Shown: positions 1 through 6,979, numbered from the stretch's first letter. The stretch is 15,686 nt of DNA from Legionellales bacterium UBA4722 (GCA_002404295.1 DHJK01000165.1:1-15686), one strand, 5' to 3'. Notes: a model not told the origin generated them from the letters alone. Numbers and translations: made by a program.

Positions 1-33
1 GGTGCTGGTGTTGTAGCTAAAATCCTTGAGTAA
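1..33 (+). CDS. tuf: Elongation factor Tu, C-terminal end only (partial)
   Basis: The first 33 bases read as GAGVVAKILE and then a TAA stop, which is the characteristic C-terminal tail of EF-Tu (E. coli ends in GAGVVAKVLG or a close variant). EF-Tu is the GTPase that brings aminoacyl-tRNA to the ribosome. Only ten residues are inside the window; the rest lies upstream. In gammaproteobacteria tuf ends the str operon just ahead of rpsJ, and that is exactly what is seen here, with only 19 bases between its stop and rpsJ. The identification rests on a short tail plus this position. Confidence 0.85.
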   Translation, partial: GAGVVAKILE

Positions 34-52
34 TTAAAAAGAGTAATAAAAC

Positions 53-388
53 ATGTCTATTGCAGCAAGAAAAAGTCAGAGGATACGCATTCGCTTAAAG
101 GCGTTTGATCATCGTCTAATCGACCGTTCAACACGTGAAATTGTCGAAACAGCAAAAAGAACAGGGGCTCAAGTTCATGGTCCTATTCCTTTGCCAACAC
201 GTATTGCGCGCTATACGGTTTTGACATCACCACACGTCGATAAAGATGCGCGAGATCAATATGAGCTTCGCATTCATAAACGTGTAGTTGATATTAATCA
301 GCCAACAGATAAGACCATTGATGCGTTGATGAGACTGGATCTTGCAGCAGGTGTAGATGTTCAAATTAGCGTAGATGCTGAAGATTAA
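53..388 (+). CDS. rpsJ: 30S ribosomal protein S10
   Basis: S10 (also NusE) binds the 3' domain of 16S rRNA in the small-subunit head and doubles as a partner of NusB in transcription antitermination. The 111-residue product has the family signature IRIRLKAFDHRLIDRS near residues 11-26, GPIPLPTRI near 43-51 and the HKRVVDI segment near 75-81. E. coli S10 is 103 residues; the extra length is a few residues at each end. The start sits 19 bases after tuf, with only a weak purine-rich RBS (AAGAG). The gap is too short for an E. coli-type S10 leader, so transcription probably arrives from tuf. Confidence 0.97.
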   Translation: MSIAARKSQRIRIRLKAFDHRLIDRSTREIVETAKRTGAQVHGPIPLPTRIARYTVLTSPHVDKDARDQYELRIHKRVVDINQPTDKTIDALMRLDLAAGVDVQISVDAED

Positions 389-433
389 CAATTAGATTAG
401 GGCTGTTTTTCTCCCTGTTAAGAGGCTATAAAA

Positions 434-1099
434 ATGAATATCAGTTTAGTCGGACAAAAGTGCGGTATGACTCGGGTATTTACCGAGGATGGTGCTTCTA
501 TTCCGGTCACAGTAATTCAAGTGTTGCCAAATAAGGTAACGCAGTTAAAAACACTAGAAAATGATGGTTACTTAGCTATTCAGGTAACAACAGGTTTGCG
601 TAAAAGATCACGTGTTAATAAACCTGAAGCAGGTCATTTTGCTAAAGCAAATGTAGAACCAGGCCGCGGCTTGTGGGAATTCAGACAAGAGACACTTGAT
701 GGCTTTAGTGTTGGTGCTGAGCTTACAGTTGAAAAATTTGCTGTAGGTCAAATGGTCGACGTTACAGGCACAAGTATTGGTAAAGGTTACGGCGGTGTTA
801 TCAAAAAGTGGCATTTTGCCACTCAAGATGCGACCCATGGTAACTCTTTATCACATAGAGCTCCTGGATCCATCGGTCAAAGACAATCGCCAGGTAAAGT
901 ATTTAAAGGCAAAAAGATGGCAGGCCACTTGGGGAATGTTAAACGTACCATACAATCACAAAAAATTGTGCGTATTGACGTAGAGCGTAATCTTATATTA
1001 GTGAGTGGATCTGTTCCGGGCGCGCCAGGTGGTGACGTGATTATTAGTTCTGCTGTAAAAACAAAGCAGAAGAGCAAGAAAGAGAGTGGAGGTAACTAA
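434..1099 (+). CDS. rplC: 50S ribosomal protein L3
   Basis: L3 is a primary 23S rRNA-binding protein that nucleates large-subunit assembly; its long loop reaches close to the peptidyl-transferase centre. The 221-residue protein begins MNISLVGQKCGMTRVF, the usual opening, and carries the conserved GSIGQRQSPGKVFKGKKMAG loop at about 145-164. Gln149 in this loop corresponds to the glutamine that PrmB methylates in E. coli; conservation of the site is seen, the modification is inferred. It is about 12 residues longer than the E. coli protein, mostly as a Lys/Ser-rich C-terminus. An AAGAGG RBS lies 8 bases before the ATG. Its stop overlaps the rplD start as TAATG. Confidence 0.98.
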   Translation: MNISLVGQKCGMTRVFTEDGASIPVTVIQVLPNKVTQLKTLENDGYLAIQVTTGLRKRSRVNKPEAGHFAKANVEPGRGLWEFRQETLDGFSVGAELTVEKFAVGQMVDVTGTSIGKGYGGVIKKWHFATQDATHGNSLSHRAPGSIGQRQSPGKVFKGKKMAGHLGNVKRTIQSQKIVRIDVERNLILVSGSVPGAPGGDVIISSAVKTKQKSKKESGGN

Positions 1100-1710
1100 T
1101 GGAGTTACAAGTAATTGGCAAAAATAGCAAAAGTATTGAAGTCGCTGAAGGTGTTTTTTCGTGCCCATTCAATGAACCTCTCATACACCAAGTTGTGACA
1201 GCATACTTGTCCGCTGCTCGCGCAGGAACGAAAGCACAAAAAACACGTGCTGAGGTTCGAGGTGGTGGTATTAAGCCTTGGAAACAGAAAGGAACAGGAC
1301 GTGCTCGTGCTGGTACCATCCGTAGTCCAATTTGGCGTAAAGGTGGTGTCACATTTGCGGCTAAGCCACGCAGCTATGATCAAAAAGTAAATAAGAAAAT
1401 GTATCGCGGCGCGTTGCGTTCCATTGTTTCGGAATTGATTCGTGCTGAAAGACTTCTCATTGTAGAATCTTTTACGCTCGAAACATCTAAAACCAAGGAT
1501 TTTATAGCAAAGCTAAATGCATTAAATTTAAATGATCGTTTGTTAATCATTACAGAAACAGTAGAAGAAAATCTTTATTTAGCTGCTCGTAATCTTGTAA
1601 AAATTGACATACGAGATGTAGCAGCTGTAGATCCTGCTTCTTTGGTAGGTAGTGAAAAAGTGTTGATTACAGTTGCTGCGCTTAAGCAGCTCGAGGAGTT
1701 GCTTAAATGA
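1099..1710 (+). CDS. rplD: 50S ribosomal protein L4
   Basis: L4 binds 23S rRNA domain I and sends an extended loop into the nascent-peptide exit tunnel. In E. coli it also represses the S10 operon through the S10 leader and binds RNase E. The 203-residue product has the expected central basic loop GGGIKPWKQKGTGRARAG at about 55-72 followed by RSPIWRKGG, which is the tunnel and macrolide-contact region. Its start overlaps the rplC stop (TAATG) and its stop overlaps the rplW start (ATGA), which suggests translational coupling. Because no S10 leader is visible upstream of rpsJ, the E. coli mode of L4 autoregulation probably does not operate here. Confidence 0.98.
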   Translation: MELQVIGKNSKSIEVAEGVFSCPFNEPLIHQVVTAYLSAARAGTKAQKTRAEVRGGGIKPWKQKGTGRARAGTIRSPIWRKGGVTFAAKPRSYDQKVNKKMYRGALRSIVSELIRAERLLIVESFTLETSKTKDFIAKLNALNLNDRLLIITETVEENLYLAARNLVKIDIRDVAAVDPASLVGSEKVLITVAALKQLEELLK

Positions 1711-2000
1711 AACAAGAACGTTTAATGAATGTAATACTACGCCCACACATGTCTGAAAAAGCGTCTATAGGCACTGAAAAAAGACAGGAATATGTATTTG
1801 AAGTTATAAGAAATGCAACAAAGCCTGATGTAAAGCTTGCGGTAGAGTTGTTATTTAAAGCAAAAGTGCAGTCAGTACGCATTGTGAATGTCAAGACTAA
1901 GCCCAGACGTTTTGGCCAAATCCAAGGCAAGAGTAAGGCTTGGAAGAAGGCATACGTTAAGTTACAAGCTGGCCAAGCAATAGATTTTGCAACTGTATAA
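1707..2000 (+). CDS. rplW: 50S ribosomal protein L23
   Basis: L23 sits at the exit of the peptide tunnel and is the docking point for trigger factor and the signal recognition particle. The 97-residue product (about 100 in E. coli) has the family pattern: ILRPHMSEKA near 10-19, YVFEV near 29-33 and VKTKPRRFGQIQGKSKAWKK near 62-81. It starts within the rplD stop codon (ATGA overlap), so its translation is probably coupled to L4. It is the last gene before a 123-base gap with a promoter, which splits the classical S10 operon at this point. Confidence 0.97.
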   Translation: MKQERLMNVILRPHMSEKASIGTEKRQEYVFEVIRNATKPDVKLAVELLFKAKVQSVRIVNVKTKPRRFGQIQGKSKAWKKAYVKLQAGQAIDFATV

Positions 2001-2029
2001 AGAAATTAGAAAATTTATTATTATTTATG

Positions 2030-2063
2030 TTGGCTTTTGCTTGCATATCATTATAATAGCGGC
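2030..2063 (+). promoter_or_regulatory. Probable sigma-70-type promoter ahead of rplB
   Basis: TTGGCT (2030-2035) and a perfect TATAAT (2052-2057) are separated by 16 bases, and a GC-rich stretch AGCGGC follows directly at 2058-2063. It lies in the 123-base rplW-rplB gap, giving a leader of about 60 bases. A GC-rich discriminator is a known feature of promoters shut down by ppGpp/DksA, which would suit ribosomal genes. The motif is seen; activity is inferred. E. coli has no major promoter at this position. Confidence 0.55.
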
Positions 2064-2123
2064 TCCTGTTAGAGCGGCAAGATAATGGGAACAGCGAAAA
2101 AAGCATAGATTATTGAGGAACAT

Positions 2124-2954
2124 ATGGCACTACAAATAACTAAACCAACCTCGGCAGGCCGACGTTTTGTAATAAAGGTTGTGAATAAAGACTTGCATAA
2201 GGGTCAACCCCACGCTTCTTTAGTCACAATAAAGAAAAAAACAGGCGGACGCAACAATCAAGGTCGCATAACCTGCAGACACATTGGTGGTGGGCATAAG
2301 CAAAAGTATCGTCTAATAGACTTCAAAAGAGCTAAAGATGGTGTAACTGCCACTGTAGAGCGTTTAGAGTACGATCCAAACCGTAGCGCTAATATTGCCT
2401 TAGTTGTCTATCTTGATGGTGAAAGACGCTATATTATTGCACCAAGCGGCCTAAAGGCTGGCGATATTATTAGTTCTGGCGTTGATGCACCTATTAAAGT
2501 AGGTAATTGTTTGCCATTGTCAAGCATACCTATTGGTTCTGTTATACATTGTCTTGAGTTAAAGCCTAAGAAAGGTGCTCAATTAGCTCGTAGCGCTGGT
2601 GCTTCGGTTCAGTTAATTGCACGTGATGGTATCTATGCAACAGTACGTTTACGCTCTGGTGAGATGCGTAAAATATTAGCGGAGTGTCGTGCAGTCATAG
2701 GTGAAGTGGGTAATTCAGAACATAATTTACGATCACTTGGTACTGCTGGTGCCAGCCGTAGACGCGGAATTCGCCCAACGGTACGTGGTGTAGCTATGAA
2801 CCCAGTAGATCATCCACATGGTGGTGGTGAAGGTAAAACATCCGGTGGACGTCATCCAGTTAGTCCATGGGGAACACCAACCAAGGGTTACAAGACACGT
2901 AAAAACAAACGCACATCTAAATTCATCGTACGCGATAGGGTTAGAGGCAAGTAA
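2124..2954 (+). CDS. rplB: 50S ribosomal protein L2
   Basis: L2 is a large-subunit core protein needed for subunit association and peptidyl-transferase activity. The 276-residue product (273 in E. coli) carries all family landmarks: KKKTGGRNNQGRITCRHIGGGHKQ in the N-terminal third (about residues 37-60), the OB-fold/SH3 core, and near the C-terminus the invariant VAMNPVDHPHGGGEG segment whose histidine lies close to the catalytic centre. GAGGA before the ATG is a good RBS. It begins a new block after a long gap with its own probable promoter; rpsS follows 47 bases after the stop. Confidence 0.98.
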   Translation: MALQITKPTSAGRRFVIKVVNKDLHKGQPHASLVTIKKKTGGRNNQGRITCRHIGGGHKQKYRLIDFKRAKDGVTATVERLEYDPNRSANIALVVYLDGERRYIIAPSGLKAGDIISSGVDAPIKVGNCLPLSSIPIGSVIHCLELKPKKGAQLARSAGASVQLIARDGIYATVRLRSGEMRKILAECRAVIGEVGNSEHNLRSLGTAGASRRRGIRPTVRGVAMNPVDHPHGGGEGKTSGGRHPVSPWGTPTKGYKTRKNKRTSKFIVRDRVRGK

Positions 2955-2989
2955 GTTTTTATTTGTTAATGCAATTTAATTTATATTGT

Positions 2990-2993
2990 GAGG
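2990..2993 (+). promoter_or_regulatory. Ribosome-binding site that selects the GTG start of rpsS
   Basis: GAGG at 2990-2993 sits 8 bases before GTG at 3002. It supports initiation at that GTG and not at the in-frame ATG at 2963, for which no comparable purine tract is seen at the right distance. Confidence 0.7.
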
Positions 2994-3001
2994 GTTATAC
3001 A

Positions 3002-3325
3002 GTGCCGCGTTCTATTAGAAAAGGACCATTTGTCGATAGACATTTAATGAAAAAAATAGAGGAGACTGTTGCCTCTAAAAATAAACGTCCCATTAAAACA
3101 TGGTCACGTCGGTCAACGATTTTACCAGAGTTTGTTGGTATAACGATTGCAGTGCATAACGGCCGTTTACATGTACCTATATTTGTTACAGAAAATATGG
3201 TTGGACATAAGCTTGGTGAATTTGCGATTACTCGCACATTTAAGGGCCATTCAGCTGATAAAAAAGTTAAAGATGCAGGTGGTGCTAAACCATCTGGCGA
3301 TAAAAAACCAAAAGATAAAAAGTAA
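3002..3325 (+). CDS. rpsS: 30S ribosomal protein S19 with lysine-rich tail
   Basis: S19 pairs with S13 in the head of the small subunit. The start is set at GTG 3002, giving (M)PRSIRKGPFVDRHL, the canonical S19 N-terminus, instead of the upstream ATG at 2963, which would add 13 unrelated residues. The resulting 107 residues include TWSRRSTILPEFVG near 36-49, the FVTENMVGHKLGEF segment near 62-75, and GHSADKK. E. coli S19 has 92 residues and stops shortly after the ADKK motif; here about 15 more residues follow, ending KPSGDKKPKDKK, a low-complexity basic tail. The gene ends 15 bases before rplV. Confidence 0.96.
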   Translation: MPRSIRKGPFVDRHLMKKIEETVASKNKRPIKTWSRRSTILPEFVGITIAVHNGRLHVPIFVTENMVGHKLGEFAITRTFKGHSADKKVKDAGGAKPSGDKKPKDKK

Positions 3326-3340
3326 AGCAGGGGGTTAGTA

Positions 3341-3682
3341 ATGGAAGTCGCGGCAAGGTTAAGAAGTACAAGACTGTCTGCACAAAAATGTAGACTCATA
3401 TGCGATTTGATTAGAGGCTTACCTGTTGATCGTGCTTTAGATATTTTGCGCTTTAACACAAAAAAAGCTGCAGGTATTGTGAAAAAAGTGCTTGAGTCTG
3501 CTATTGCAAATGCAGAGCATAATCAAGGTTGTGATATTGACGAGTTGAGAATTAGCCAGATTTATGCTGATAAGGCTGCAGACTATAAACGTATGCATGC
3601 AAGAGCAAAAGGTCGTGGTTGCAGAATATTAAAACCTACTTGTCACATAACTGTTATCGTGTCGAATCAGGAGACAAACTAA
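3341..3682 (+). CDS. rplV: 50S ribosomal protein L22
   Basis: L22 binds all domains of 23S rRNA and its long beta-hairpin lines the exit tunnel near the macrolide site. The 113-residue protein (110 in E. coli) shows the opening LRSTRLSAQKCRL, the RALDILRF helix near 31-38 and the hairpin near 75-105. In the hairpin tip, Arg84, Arg88, Lys90 and Arg92 of E. coli are kept, while positions equivalent to Pro87, Ala93 and Asp94 are Ala, Gly and Cys. A GGGGG purine run serves as RBS. The stop overlaps the rpsC start as TAATG. Confidence 0.97.
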   Translation: MEVAARLRSTRLSAQKCRLICDLIRGLPVDRALDILRFNTKKAAGIVKKVLESAIANAEHNQGCDIDELRISQIYADKAADYKRMHARAKGRGCRILKPTCHITVIVSNQETN

Positions 3683-4365
3683 TGGGACAAAAGGTACATC
3701 CCACCGGCATCCGCTTGGGTATAGTAAAAGACTGGTCATCTAGATGGTATGCATCCTCAAAAGATTTTGCTGATACTTTGTATGCAGATTTAAAAGTGCG
3801 TGAATATTTAGAAGATAAATTAAAATTAGCAGGTGTAAGCCGTATTTTAATTGAGCGCCCTGCACGCAACGCTAAAATTACAGCGTTTGTAGCGCGTCCA
3901 GGTATCGTTATCGGTAAGAGCGGAAAAGAAATTGAAGTACTACGTGCTGGCGCTGCCAAGATTTTACAAGTGCCGGTTCATATTACAATTGAAGAAGTTC
4001 GCAAACCTGAACTGGATGCTAAGTTGGTTGCTGAAACAGTAGCGCAACAATTAGAAAAACGTGTGATGTTCAGGCGCGCAATGAAGCGTGTTGTTACGAC
4101 TGCAATGCGGTTGGGTGCCAAAGGTATCAAAATTTGCGTTAGTGGGCGATTGGGCGGAACTGAAATTGCTCGTAGCGAATGGTATAGAGAAGGTCGCGTT
4201 CCATTGCACACATTGCGTGCAGATATTGATTATGGATTAGCAGAAGCTTTTACCACTTATGGAGTCATTGGCGTCAAAGTCTGGATATTTAAGGGCGAAG
4301 TGATCGGTGATAAAGAACAAGCTGAAGCTGCTACAGAAAAAGCTTCAGGCAAACAGGAGGCGTAA
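3682..4365 (+). CDS. rpsC: 30S ribosomal protein S3
   Basis: S3 lies at the mRNA entry tunnel and contributes to the ribosomal helicase. I chose the ATG at 3682, overlapping the rplV stop, because it gives MGQKVHPTGIRLGI, the universal S3 start; an upstream in-frame ATG at 3619 would lie inside rplV. The 227 residues (233 in E. coli) contain the type II KH domain with its GKSG loop at 78-81, then the C-terminal domain with SGRLGGTEIARSEWYREGR and GVKVWIFKGEV. The C-terminal tail is Glu/Ala/Lys-rich. rplP begins after 2 bases. Confidence 0.98.
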   Translation: MGQKVHPTGIRLGIVKDWSSRWYASSKDFADTLYADLKVREYLEDKLKLAGVSRILIERPARNAKITAFVARPGIVIGKSGKEIEVLRAGAAKILQVPVHITIEEVRKPELDAKLVAETVAQQLEKRVMFRRAMKRVVTTAMRLGAKGIKICVSGRLGGTEIARSEWYREGRVPLHTLRADIDYGLAEAFTTYGVIGVKVWIFKGEVIGDKEQAEAATEKASGKQEA

Positions 4366-4367
4366 CA

Positions 4368-4781
4368 ATGTTGCAGCCAAAGCGAACAAAGTTTCGCAAA
4401 CAATTTAAAGGCCGAAATCGTGGTGTAGCAACCCGCGGAAATAAAGTCAGTTTCGGTGAATATGGCTTGAAGTCATCTGAGTTTGGCCGTATAACATCTC
4501 GACAGATAGAGGCAGCGCGACGCGCAATGTCTAGGCATATCAAACGTGGCGGTAAAATCTGGATCCGTATTTTTCCAGACAAGCCAATTACCAAAAAGCC
4601 GCTTGAAGTTAGACAAGGTAAAGGTAAGGGTAACGTTGAGTACTGGGTGGCGCTCGTACAGCCAGGGCGTATGATGTTTGAAATTGAAGGTGTTACAGAA
4701 GACATCGCACGACAAGCGCTTAGGTTAGCTGCAGACAAATTGTCTGTTAAATCAATATTTGAAACGCGGACGATAATGTAA
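4368..4781 (+). CDS. rplP: 50S ribosomal protein L16
   Basis: L16 helps form the A-site tRNA pocket of the large subunit. The 137-residue product (136 in E. coli) begins MLQPKRTKFRKQFKGRNRG and carries the VRQGKGKGNVEYWVALVQPG block at about 81-100. Arg82 corresponds to the arginine that YcfD/RoxA hydroxylates in E. coli; the site is conserved, the modification unproven. A strong CAGGAGG RBS lies at the end of rpsC. The stop overlaps rpmC as TAATG. Confidence 0.98.
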   Translation: MLQPKRTKFRKQFKGRNRGVATRGNKVSFGEYGLKSSEFGRITSRQIEAARRAMSRHIKRGGKIWIRIFPDKPITKKPLEVRQGKGKGNVEYWVALVQPGRMMFEIEGVTEDIARQALRLAADKLSVKSIFETRTIM

Positions 4782-4978
4782 TGAAAGCGATAGAATTAAA
4801 ATCAAAATCGGTGGAAGAGTTAAAGTCTGAACTAGTTGCGTTGTTAAAAGAACAATTTAGCATGCGTATTCAGAAGGGCATTGGACAGGCACCACTGTCG
4901 CATTTGTTTAGAAATGTGAGAAAACAAATTGCTCGTGTGAAAACAATCTTACGTGAAAAAGAAGGTTCCTCATTATGA
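4781..4978 (+). CDS. rpmC: 50S ribosomal protein L29
   Basis: L29 is a small two-helix protein beside L23 at the tunnel exit. The 65-residue product (63 in E. coli) shows the pattern ELKSKSVEELKSEL at the N-terminus, and a second helix with NVRKQIARVKTILRE near 46-60. Start and stop both overlap neighbours: TAATG with rplP and ATGA with rpsQ, consistent with coupled translation of rplP-rpmC-rpsQ. Confidence 0.96.
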   Translation: MKAIELKSKSVEELKSELVALLKEQFSMRIQKGIGQAPLSHLFRNVRKQIARVKTILREKEGSSL

Positions 4979-5253
4979 TAGAGCAGAAAGCAGCGGGTGG
5001 TCGAAGTGTAGTTGGGATTGTCGTTAGTGACAAAATGCACAAGACTATAGTAGTGCAAGTAGAACGCAAAGTTAAACATGCGCTTTATGGTAAGTACATG
5101 AAACGTTTCTCGAAAATGTGCGCTCACGATGATGAGAACACATGCAGGACAGGAGATGTTGTATTAATTAAGCAGAGCCGTCCATTATCGAAGACTAAAC
5201 ATTGGGTTTTAGTGCAAGTATTAGAGAAGGCTGAGCAAGACGTTATTGAATAA
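4975..5253 (+). CDS. rpsQ: 30S ribosomal protein S17
   Basis: S17 is an OB-fold primary binder of the 16S rRNA 5' domain. The 92-residue product (84 in E. coli) has VGIVVSDKMHKTIVVQVER near 14-32, KRFSKMCAHDDENTCRTGD near 43-61 and the closing SRPLSKTKHWVLVQVLEKA near 68-86. The start ATG overlaps the rpmC stop. This is the last gene of the S10-type block; a 128-base AT-rich gap with promoter-like sequence follows. Confidence 0.97.
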   Translation: MIEQKAAGGRSVVGIVVSDKMHKTIVVQVERKVKHALYGKYMKRFSKMCAHDDENTCRTGDVVLIKQSRPLSKTKHWVLVQVLEKAEQDVIE

Positions 5254-5274
5254 AAAAGAAAATAAAGCAATTTT

Positions 5275-5324
5275 TTGTAATTTCTTTATATATTTTATAA
5301 TCAAATATGATACTATTGGCGGCC
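5275..5324 (+). promoter_or_regulatory. Probable spc promoter region ahead of rplN
   Basis: In the 128-base rpsQ-rplN gap, TTGTAA (5275-5280) precedes TATAAT (5296-5301) by 15 bases. A second -10-like TACTAT (5311-5316) is directly followed by TGGCGGCC, a GC-rich discriminator like those ahead of rplB and rpsM. It lies where E. coli has P-spc. Which -10 is used cannot be decided by eye: the first has a short spacer, the second has no good -35. Confidence 0.5.
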
Positions 5325-5381
5325 ATTTTTTACAATTAAGTACGAAATTATATAGGTTTCGTTGAATTACTGGAGTTAGGC

Positions 5382-5750
5382 ATGATACAAACGCAGTCAG
5401 TACTCGATGTAGCAGACAATAGCGGTGCACGTCGTGTAATGTGTATAAAAGTACTGGGCGGATCGCATCGTCGTTATGCTGGTATCGGAGATGTTATTAA
5501 GGTCAGCGTAAAAGAAGCGGCTCCTAGAGGCAGAGTTAAAAAAGGGGAAGTTTGTAATGCGGTTATAGTTAGGACTTGCAAAGGTGTAAGACGTCCTGAT
5601 GGTTCAGCAATACGCTTTGATGAAAATGCAGTTGTATTGCTAAATGCACAATTGCAGCCAATTGGCACACGTATCTTTGGGCCTATTACTCGTGAGCTAC
5701 GCGGTGATAAATTCATGAAAATTATCTCTCTGGCAGATGAAGTAATTTAA
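5382..5750 (+). CDS. rplN: 50S ribosomal protein L14
   Basis: L14 sits at the subunit interface, forms bridges to 16S rRNA with L19, and is the target of the silencing factor RsfS. The 122-residue product (123 in E. coli) begins MIQTQSVLDVADNSGARRVM and has the conserved NAQLQPIGTRIFGPITREL block near 89-107. GGAG lies 6 bases upstream of the ATG. It is the first gene of the spc-type block, with a leader of roughly 60 bases after the putative promoter. Confidence 0.98.
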   Translation: MIQTQSVLDVADNSGARRVMCIKVLGGSHRRYAGIGDVIKVSVKEAAPRGRVKKGEVCNAVIVRTCKGVRRPDGSAIRFDENAVVLLNAQLQPIGTRIFGPITRELRGDKFMKIISLADEVI

Positions 5751-5782
5751 ACCCAGGTGTAAATTCTTAAGAGAATATAAGC

Positions 5783-6103
5783 ATGCAAAAGATAAAAAAG
5801 GGCGATGAAGTTATTATTATCGCTGGTAGAGACAAAGGTAGAAGAGGCGTTGTACTTTCTGTATTAGTTGAGGAAGGAAAACTTTTAGTTGAAGGAATCA
5901 ACACAGTAAAGAAACACGTTAAGGCCAATCCCAATGCGGGCGACCGTGGTGGAATTATTATCAAGACACAGCCTATTCAACGCTCTAATGTGATGCTATA
6001 TGATCAAGCATCTGGTAAGGGCCGTAGAGTCTGGATTAAAACAATGAACGATGGGAAAAAAGTTCGTTGCTTTAAGTCCACTAACGAAGTGATTGACGTA
6101 TAA
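5783..6103 (+). CDS. rplX: 50S ribosomal protein L24
   Basis: L24 is an assembly initiator that binds the 5' end of 23S rRNA. The 106-residue product (104 in E. coli) opens with IKKGDEVIIIAGRDKGRRG, a typical KOW motif near residues 4-22, followed by VEGINTVKKHVKANP near 37-51. GAGA 8 bases before the ATG acts as RBS. In E. coli the S8 repressor acts on spc mRNA near the following rplX-rplE junction; that junction is only 13 bases here, and I could not confirm an S8-like fold by eye. Confidence 0.97.
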   Translation: MQKIKKGDEVIIIAGRDKGRRGVVLSVLVEEGKLLVEGINTVKKHVKANPNAGDRGGIIIKTQPIQRSNVMLYDQASGKGRRVWIKTMNDGKKVRCFKSTNEVIDV

Positions 6104-6116
6104 GTACAGGTGAGTT

Positions 6117-6671
6117 ATGTCTAGATTACAAGAATATTATAAAAATGATGTAGTAGCTAAACTAAAAAGTAAGTTTGACTATTCCTCAGTAATGCAAGTT
6201 CCACGTATTAAAAAGATCACCATAAATATGGGTCTTGGTAAAGCGATGGAAGATAAAAAAATCATTGTTGCTGCTATGGCTGATCTTGAGAAAATTGCTG
6301 GCCAGAAACCAGTAGTAACTTTAGCTCGTAAATCAATTGCAGGCTTTAAGCTTCGTGAAGACTGGGCCATTGGTTGTAAAGTGACACTGCGTGGAAAGCG
6401 CATGTATGAATTTTTAGACCGTTTAATTTCAATTGCGTTACCTCGTGTACGTGACTTTCGTGGGTTGAGTATTAAGTCATTTGATGGTCGCGGAAATTAT
6501 AGCTTAGGTTTTAAAGAGCAAATCGTATTTCCAGAAATTGATTACGATAAAATTGATGCATTGAGAGGTATGGATATTACTATCACAACTTCTGCATCCT
6601 CAGACAAAGAAGCGCAAGCATTGCTGCAAGCTTTTAGTTTCCCATTTAAAGAAAAAGAGATGAGTCAATAA
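6117..6671 (+). CDS. rplE: 50S ribosomal protein L5
   Basis: L5 binds 5S rRNA in the central protuberance and contacts P-site tRNA. The 184-residue product (179 in E. coli) begins with RLQEYYKNDVVAKL, has the VPRIKKITINMGLG segment near 28-41, and ALPRVRDFRGLSIKSFDGRG near 107-126, followed by the EQIVFPEIDYDK signature. AGGTGA is the RBS. Only 2 bases separate it from rpsN, whose RBS lies within the end of this gene. Confidence 0.98.
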   Translation: MSRLQEYYKNDVVAKLKSKFDYSSVMQVPRIKKITINMGLGKAMEDKKIIVAAMADLEKIAGQKPVVTLARKSIAGFKLREDWAIGCKVTLRGKRMYEFLDRLISIALPRVRDFRGLSIKSFDGRGNYSLGFKEQIVFPEIDYDKIDALRGMDITITTSASSDKEAQALLQAFSFPFKEKEMSQ

Positions 6672-6673
6672 CT

Positions 6674-6979
6674 ATGGCAAAAACCTCAATGAAAGTACGT
6701 GAGATTAACCGTATTGCTCTCAATACTAAATTTCATGACACACGTCTGCAGCTTAAAGTAATCATTCGTGATCTTAATGCCACTGACGAAGAAAAAGATC
6801 AAGCTGAAGGTGCTCTACAAGGCCTTCCTCGCGATTCAAGTATAACGCGTCAAAGAAAGCGATGCAGATTATGCGGTAGATCACGCTCATATAATCGTTT
6901 GACCGGGCTATGCAGAATTCATATGCGTCATGCTGTTATGAATGGGTTAGTACCTGGCATGCGTAAAGCAAGCTGGTAA
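6674..6979 (+). CDS. rpsN: 30S ribosomal protein S14 with zinc-site-like cysteines
   Basis: S14 is a late-assembly protein of the small-subunit head. At 101 residues this is the long form, usually zinc-free in E. coli and relatives. The C-terminal half has Cys64-x2-Cys67-x12-Cys80-x2-His83, exactly the spacing of the zinc ribbon of the short (about 61-residue) S14 type but with the last Cys replaced by His, which can also hold zinc. The end, GLVPGMRKASW, is the normal family C-terminus. The upstream part (AKTSMKVREINR) is the long-form N-terminus. Metal binding is inferred. A 91-base hairpin-rich gap follows. Confidence 0.96.
   Translation: MAKTSMKVREINRIALNTKFHDTRLQLKVIIRDLNATDEEKDQAEGALQGLPRDSSITRQRKRCRLCGRSRSYNRLTGLCRIHMRHAVMNGLVPGMRKASW

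Noticed and set aside
608..838. Open frames on the minus strand throughout the window, for example this one inside rplC
   Set aside because: All lie opposite strongly conserved ribosomal genes, lack RBSs and resemble no known family; they are by-products of the coding strand's composition.
2963..3001. Upstream ATG for rpsS adding 13 residues
   Set aside because: The GTG at 3002 gives the universal S19 N-terminus and has its own RBS; the extra residues look like translated gap sequence.
6080..6130. S8-binding autoregulatory site at the rplX-rplE junction as in E. coli
   Set aside because: The gap is only 13 bases and I could not find a convincing S8-type helix with its bulged core by eye; a covariance search would be needed to decide.
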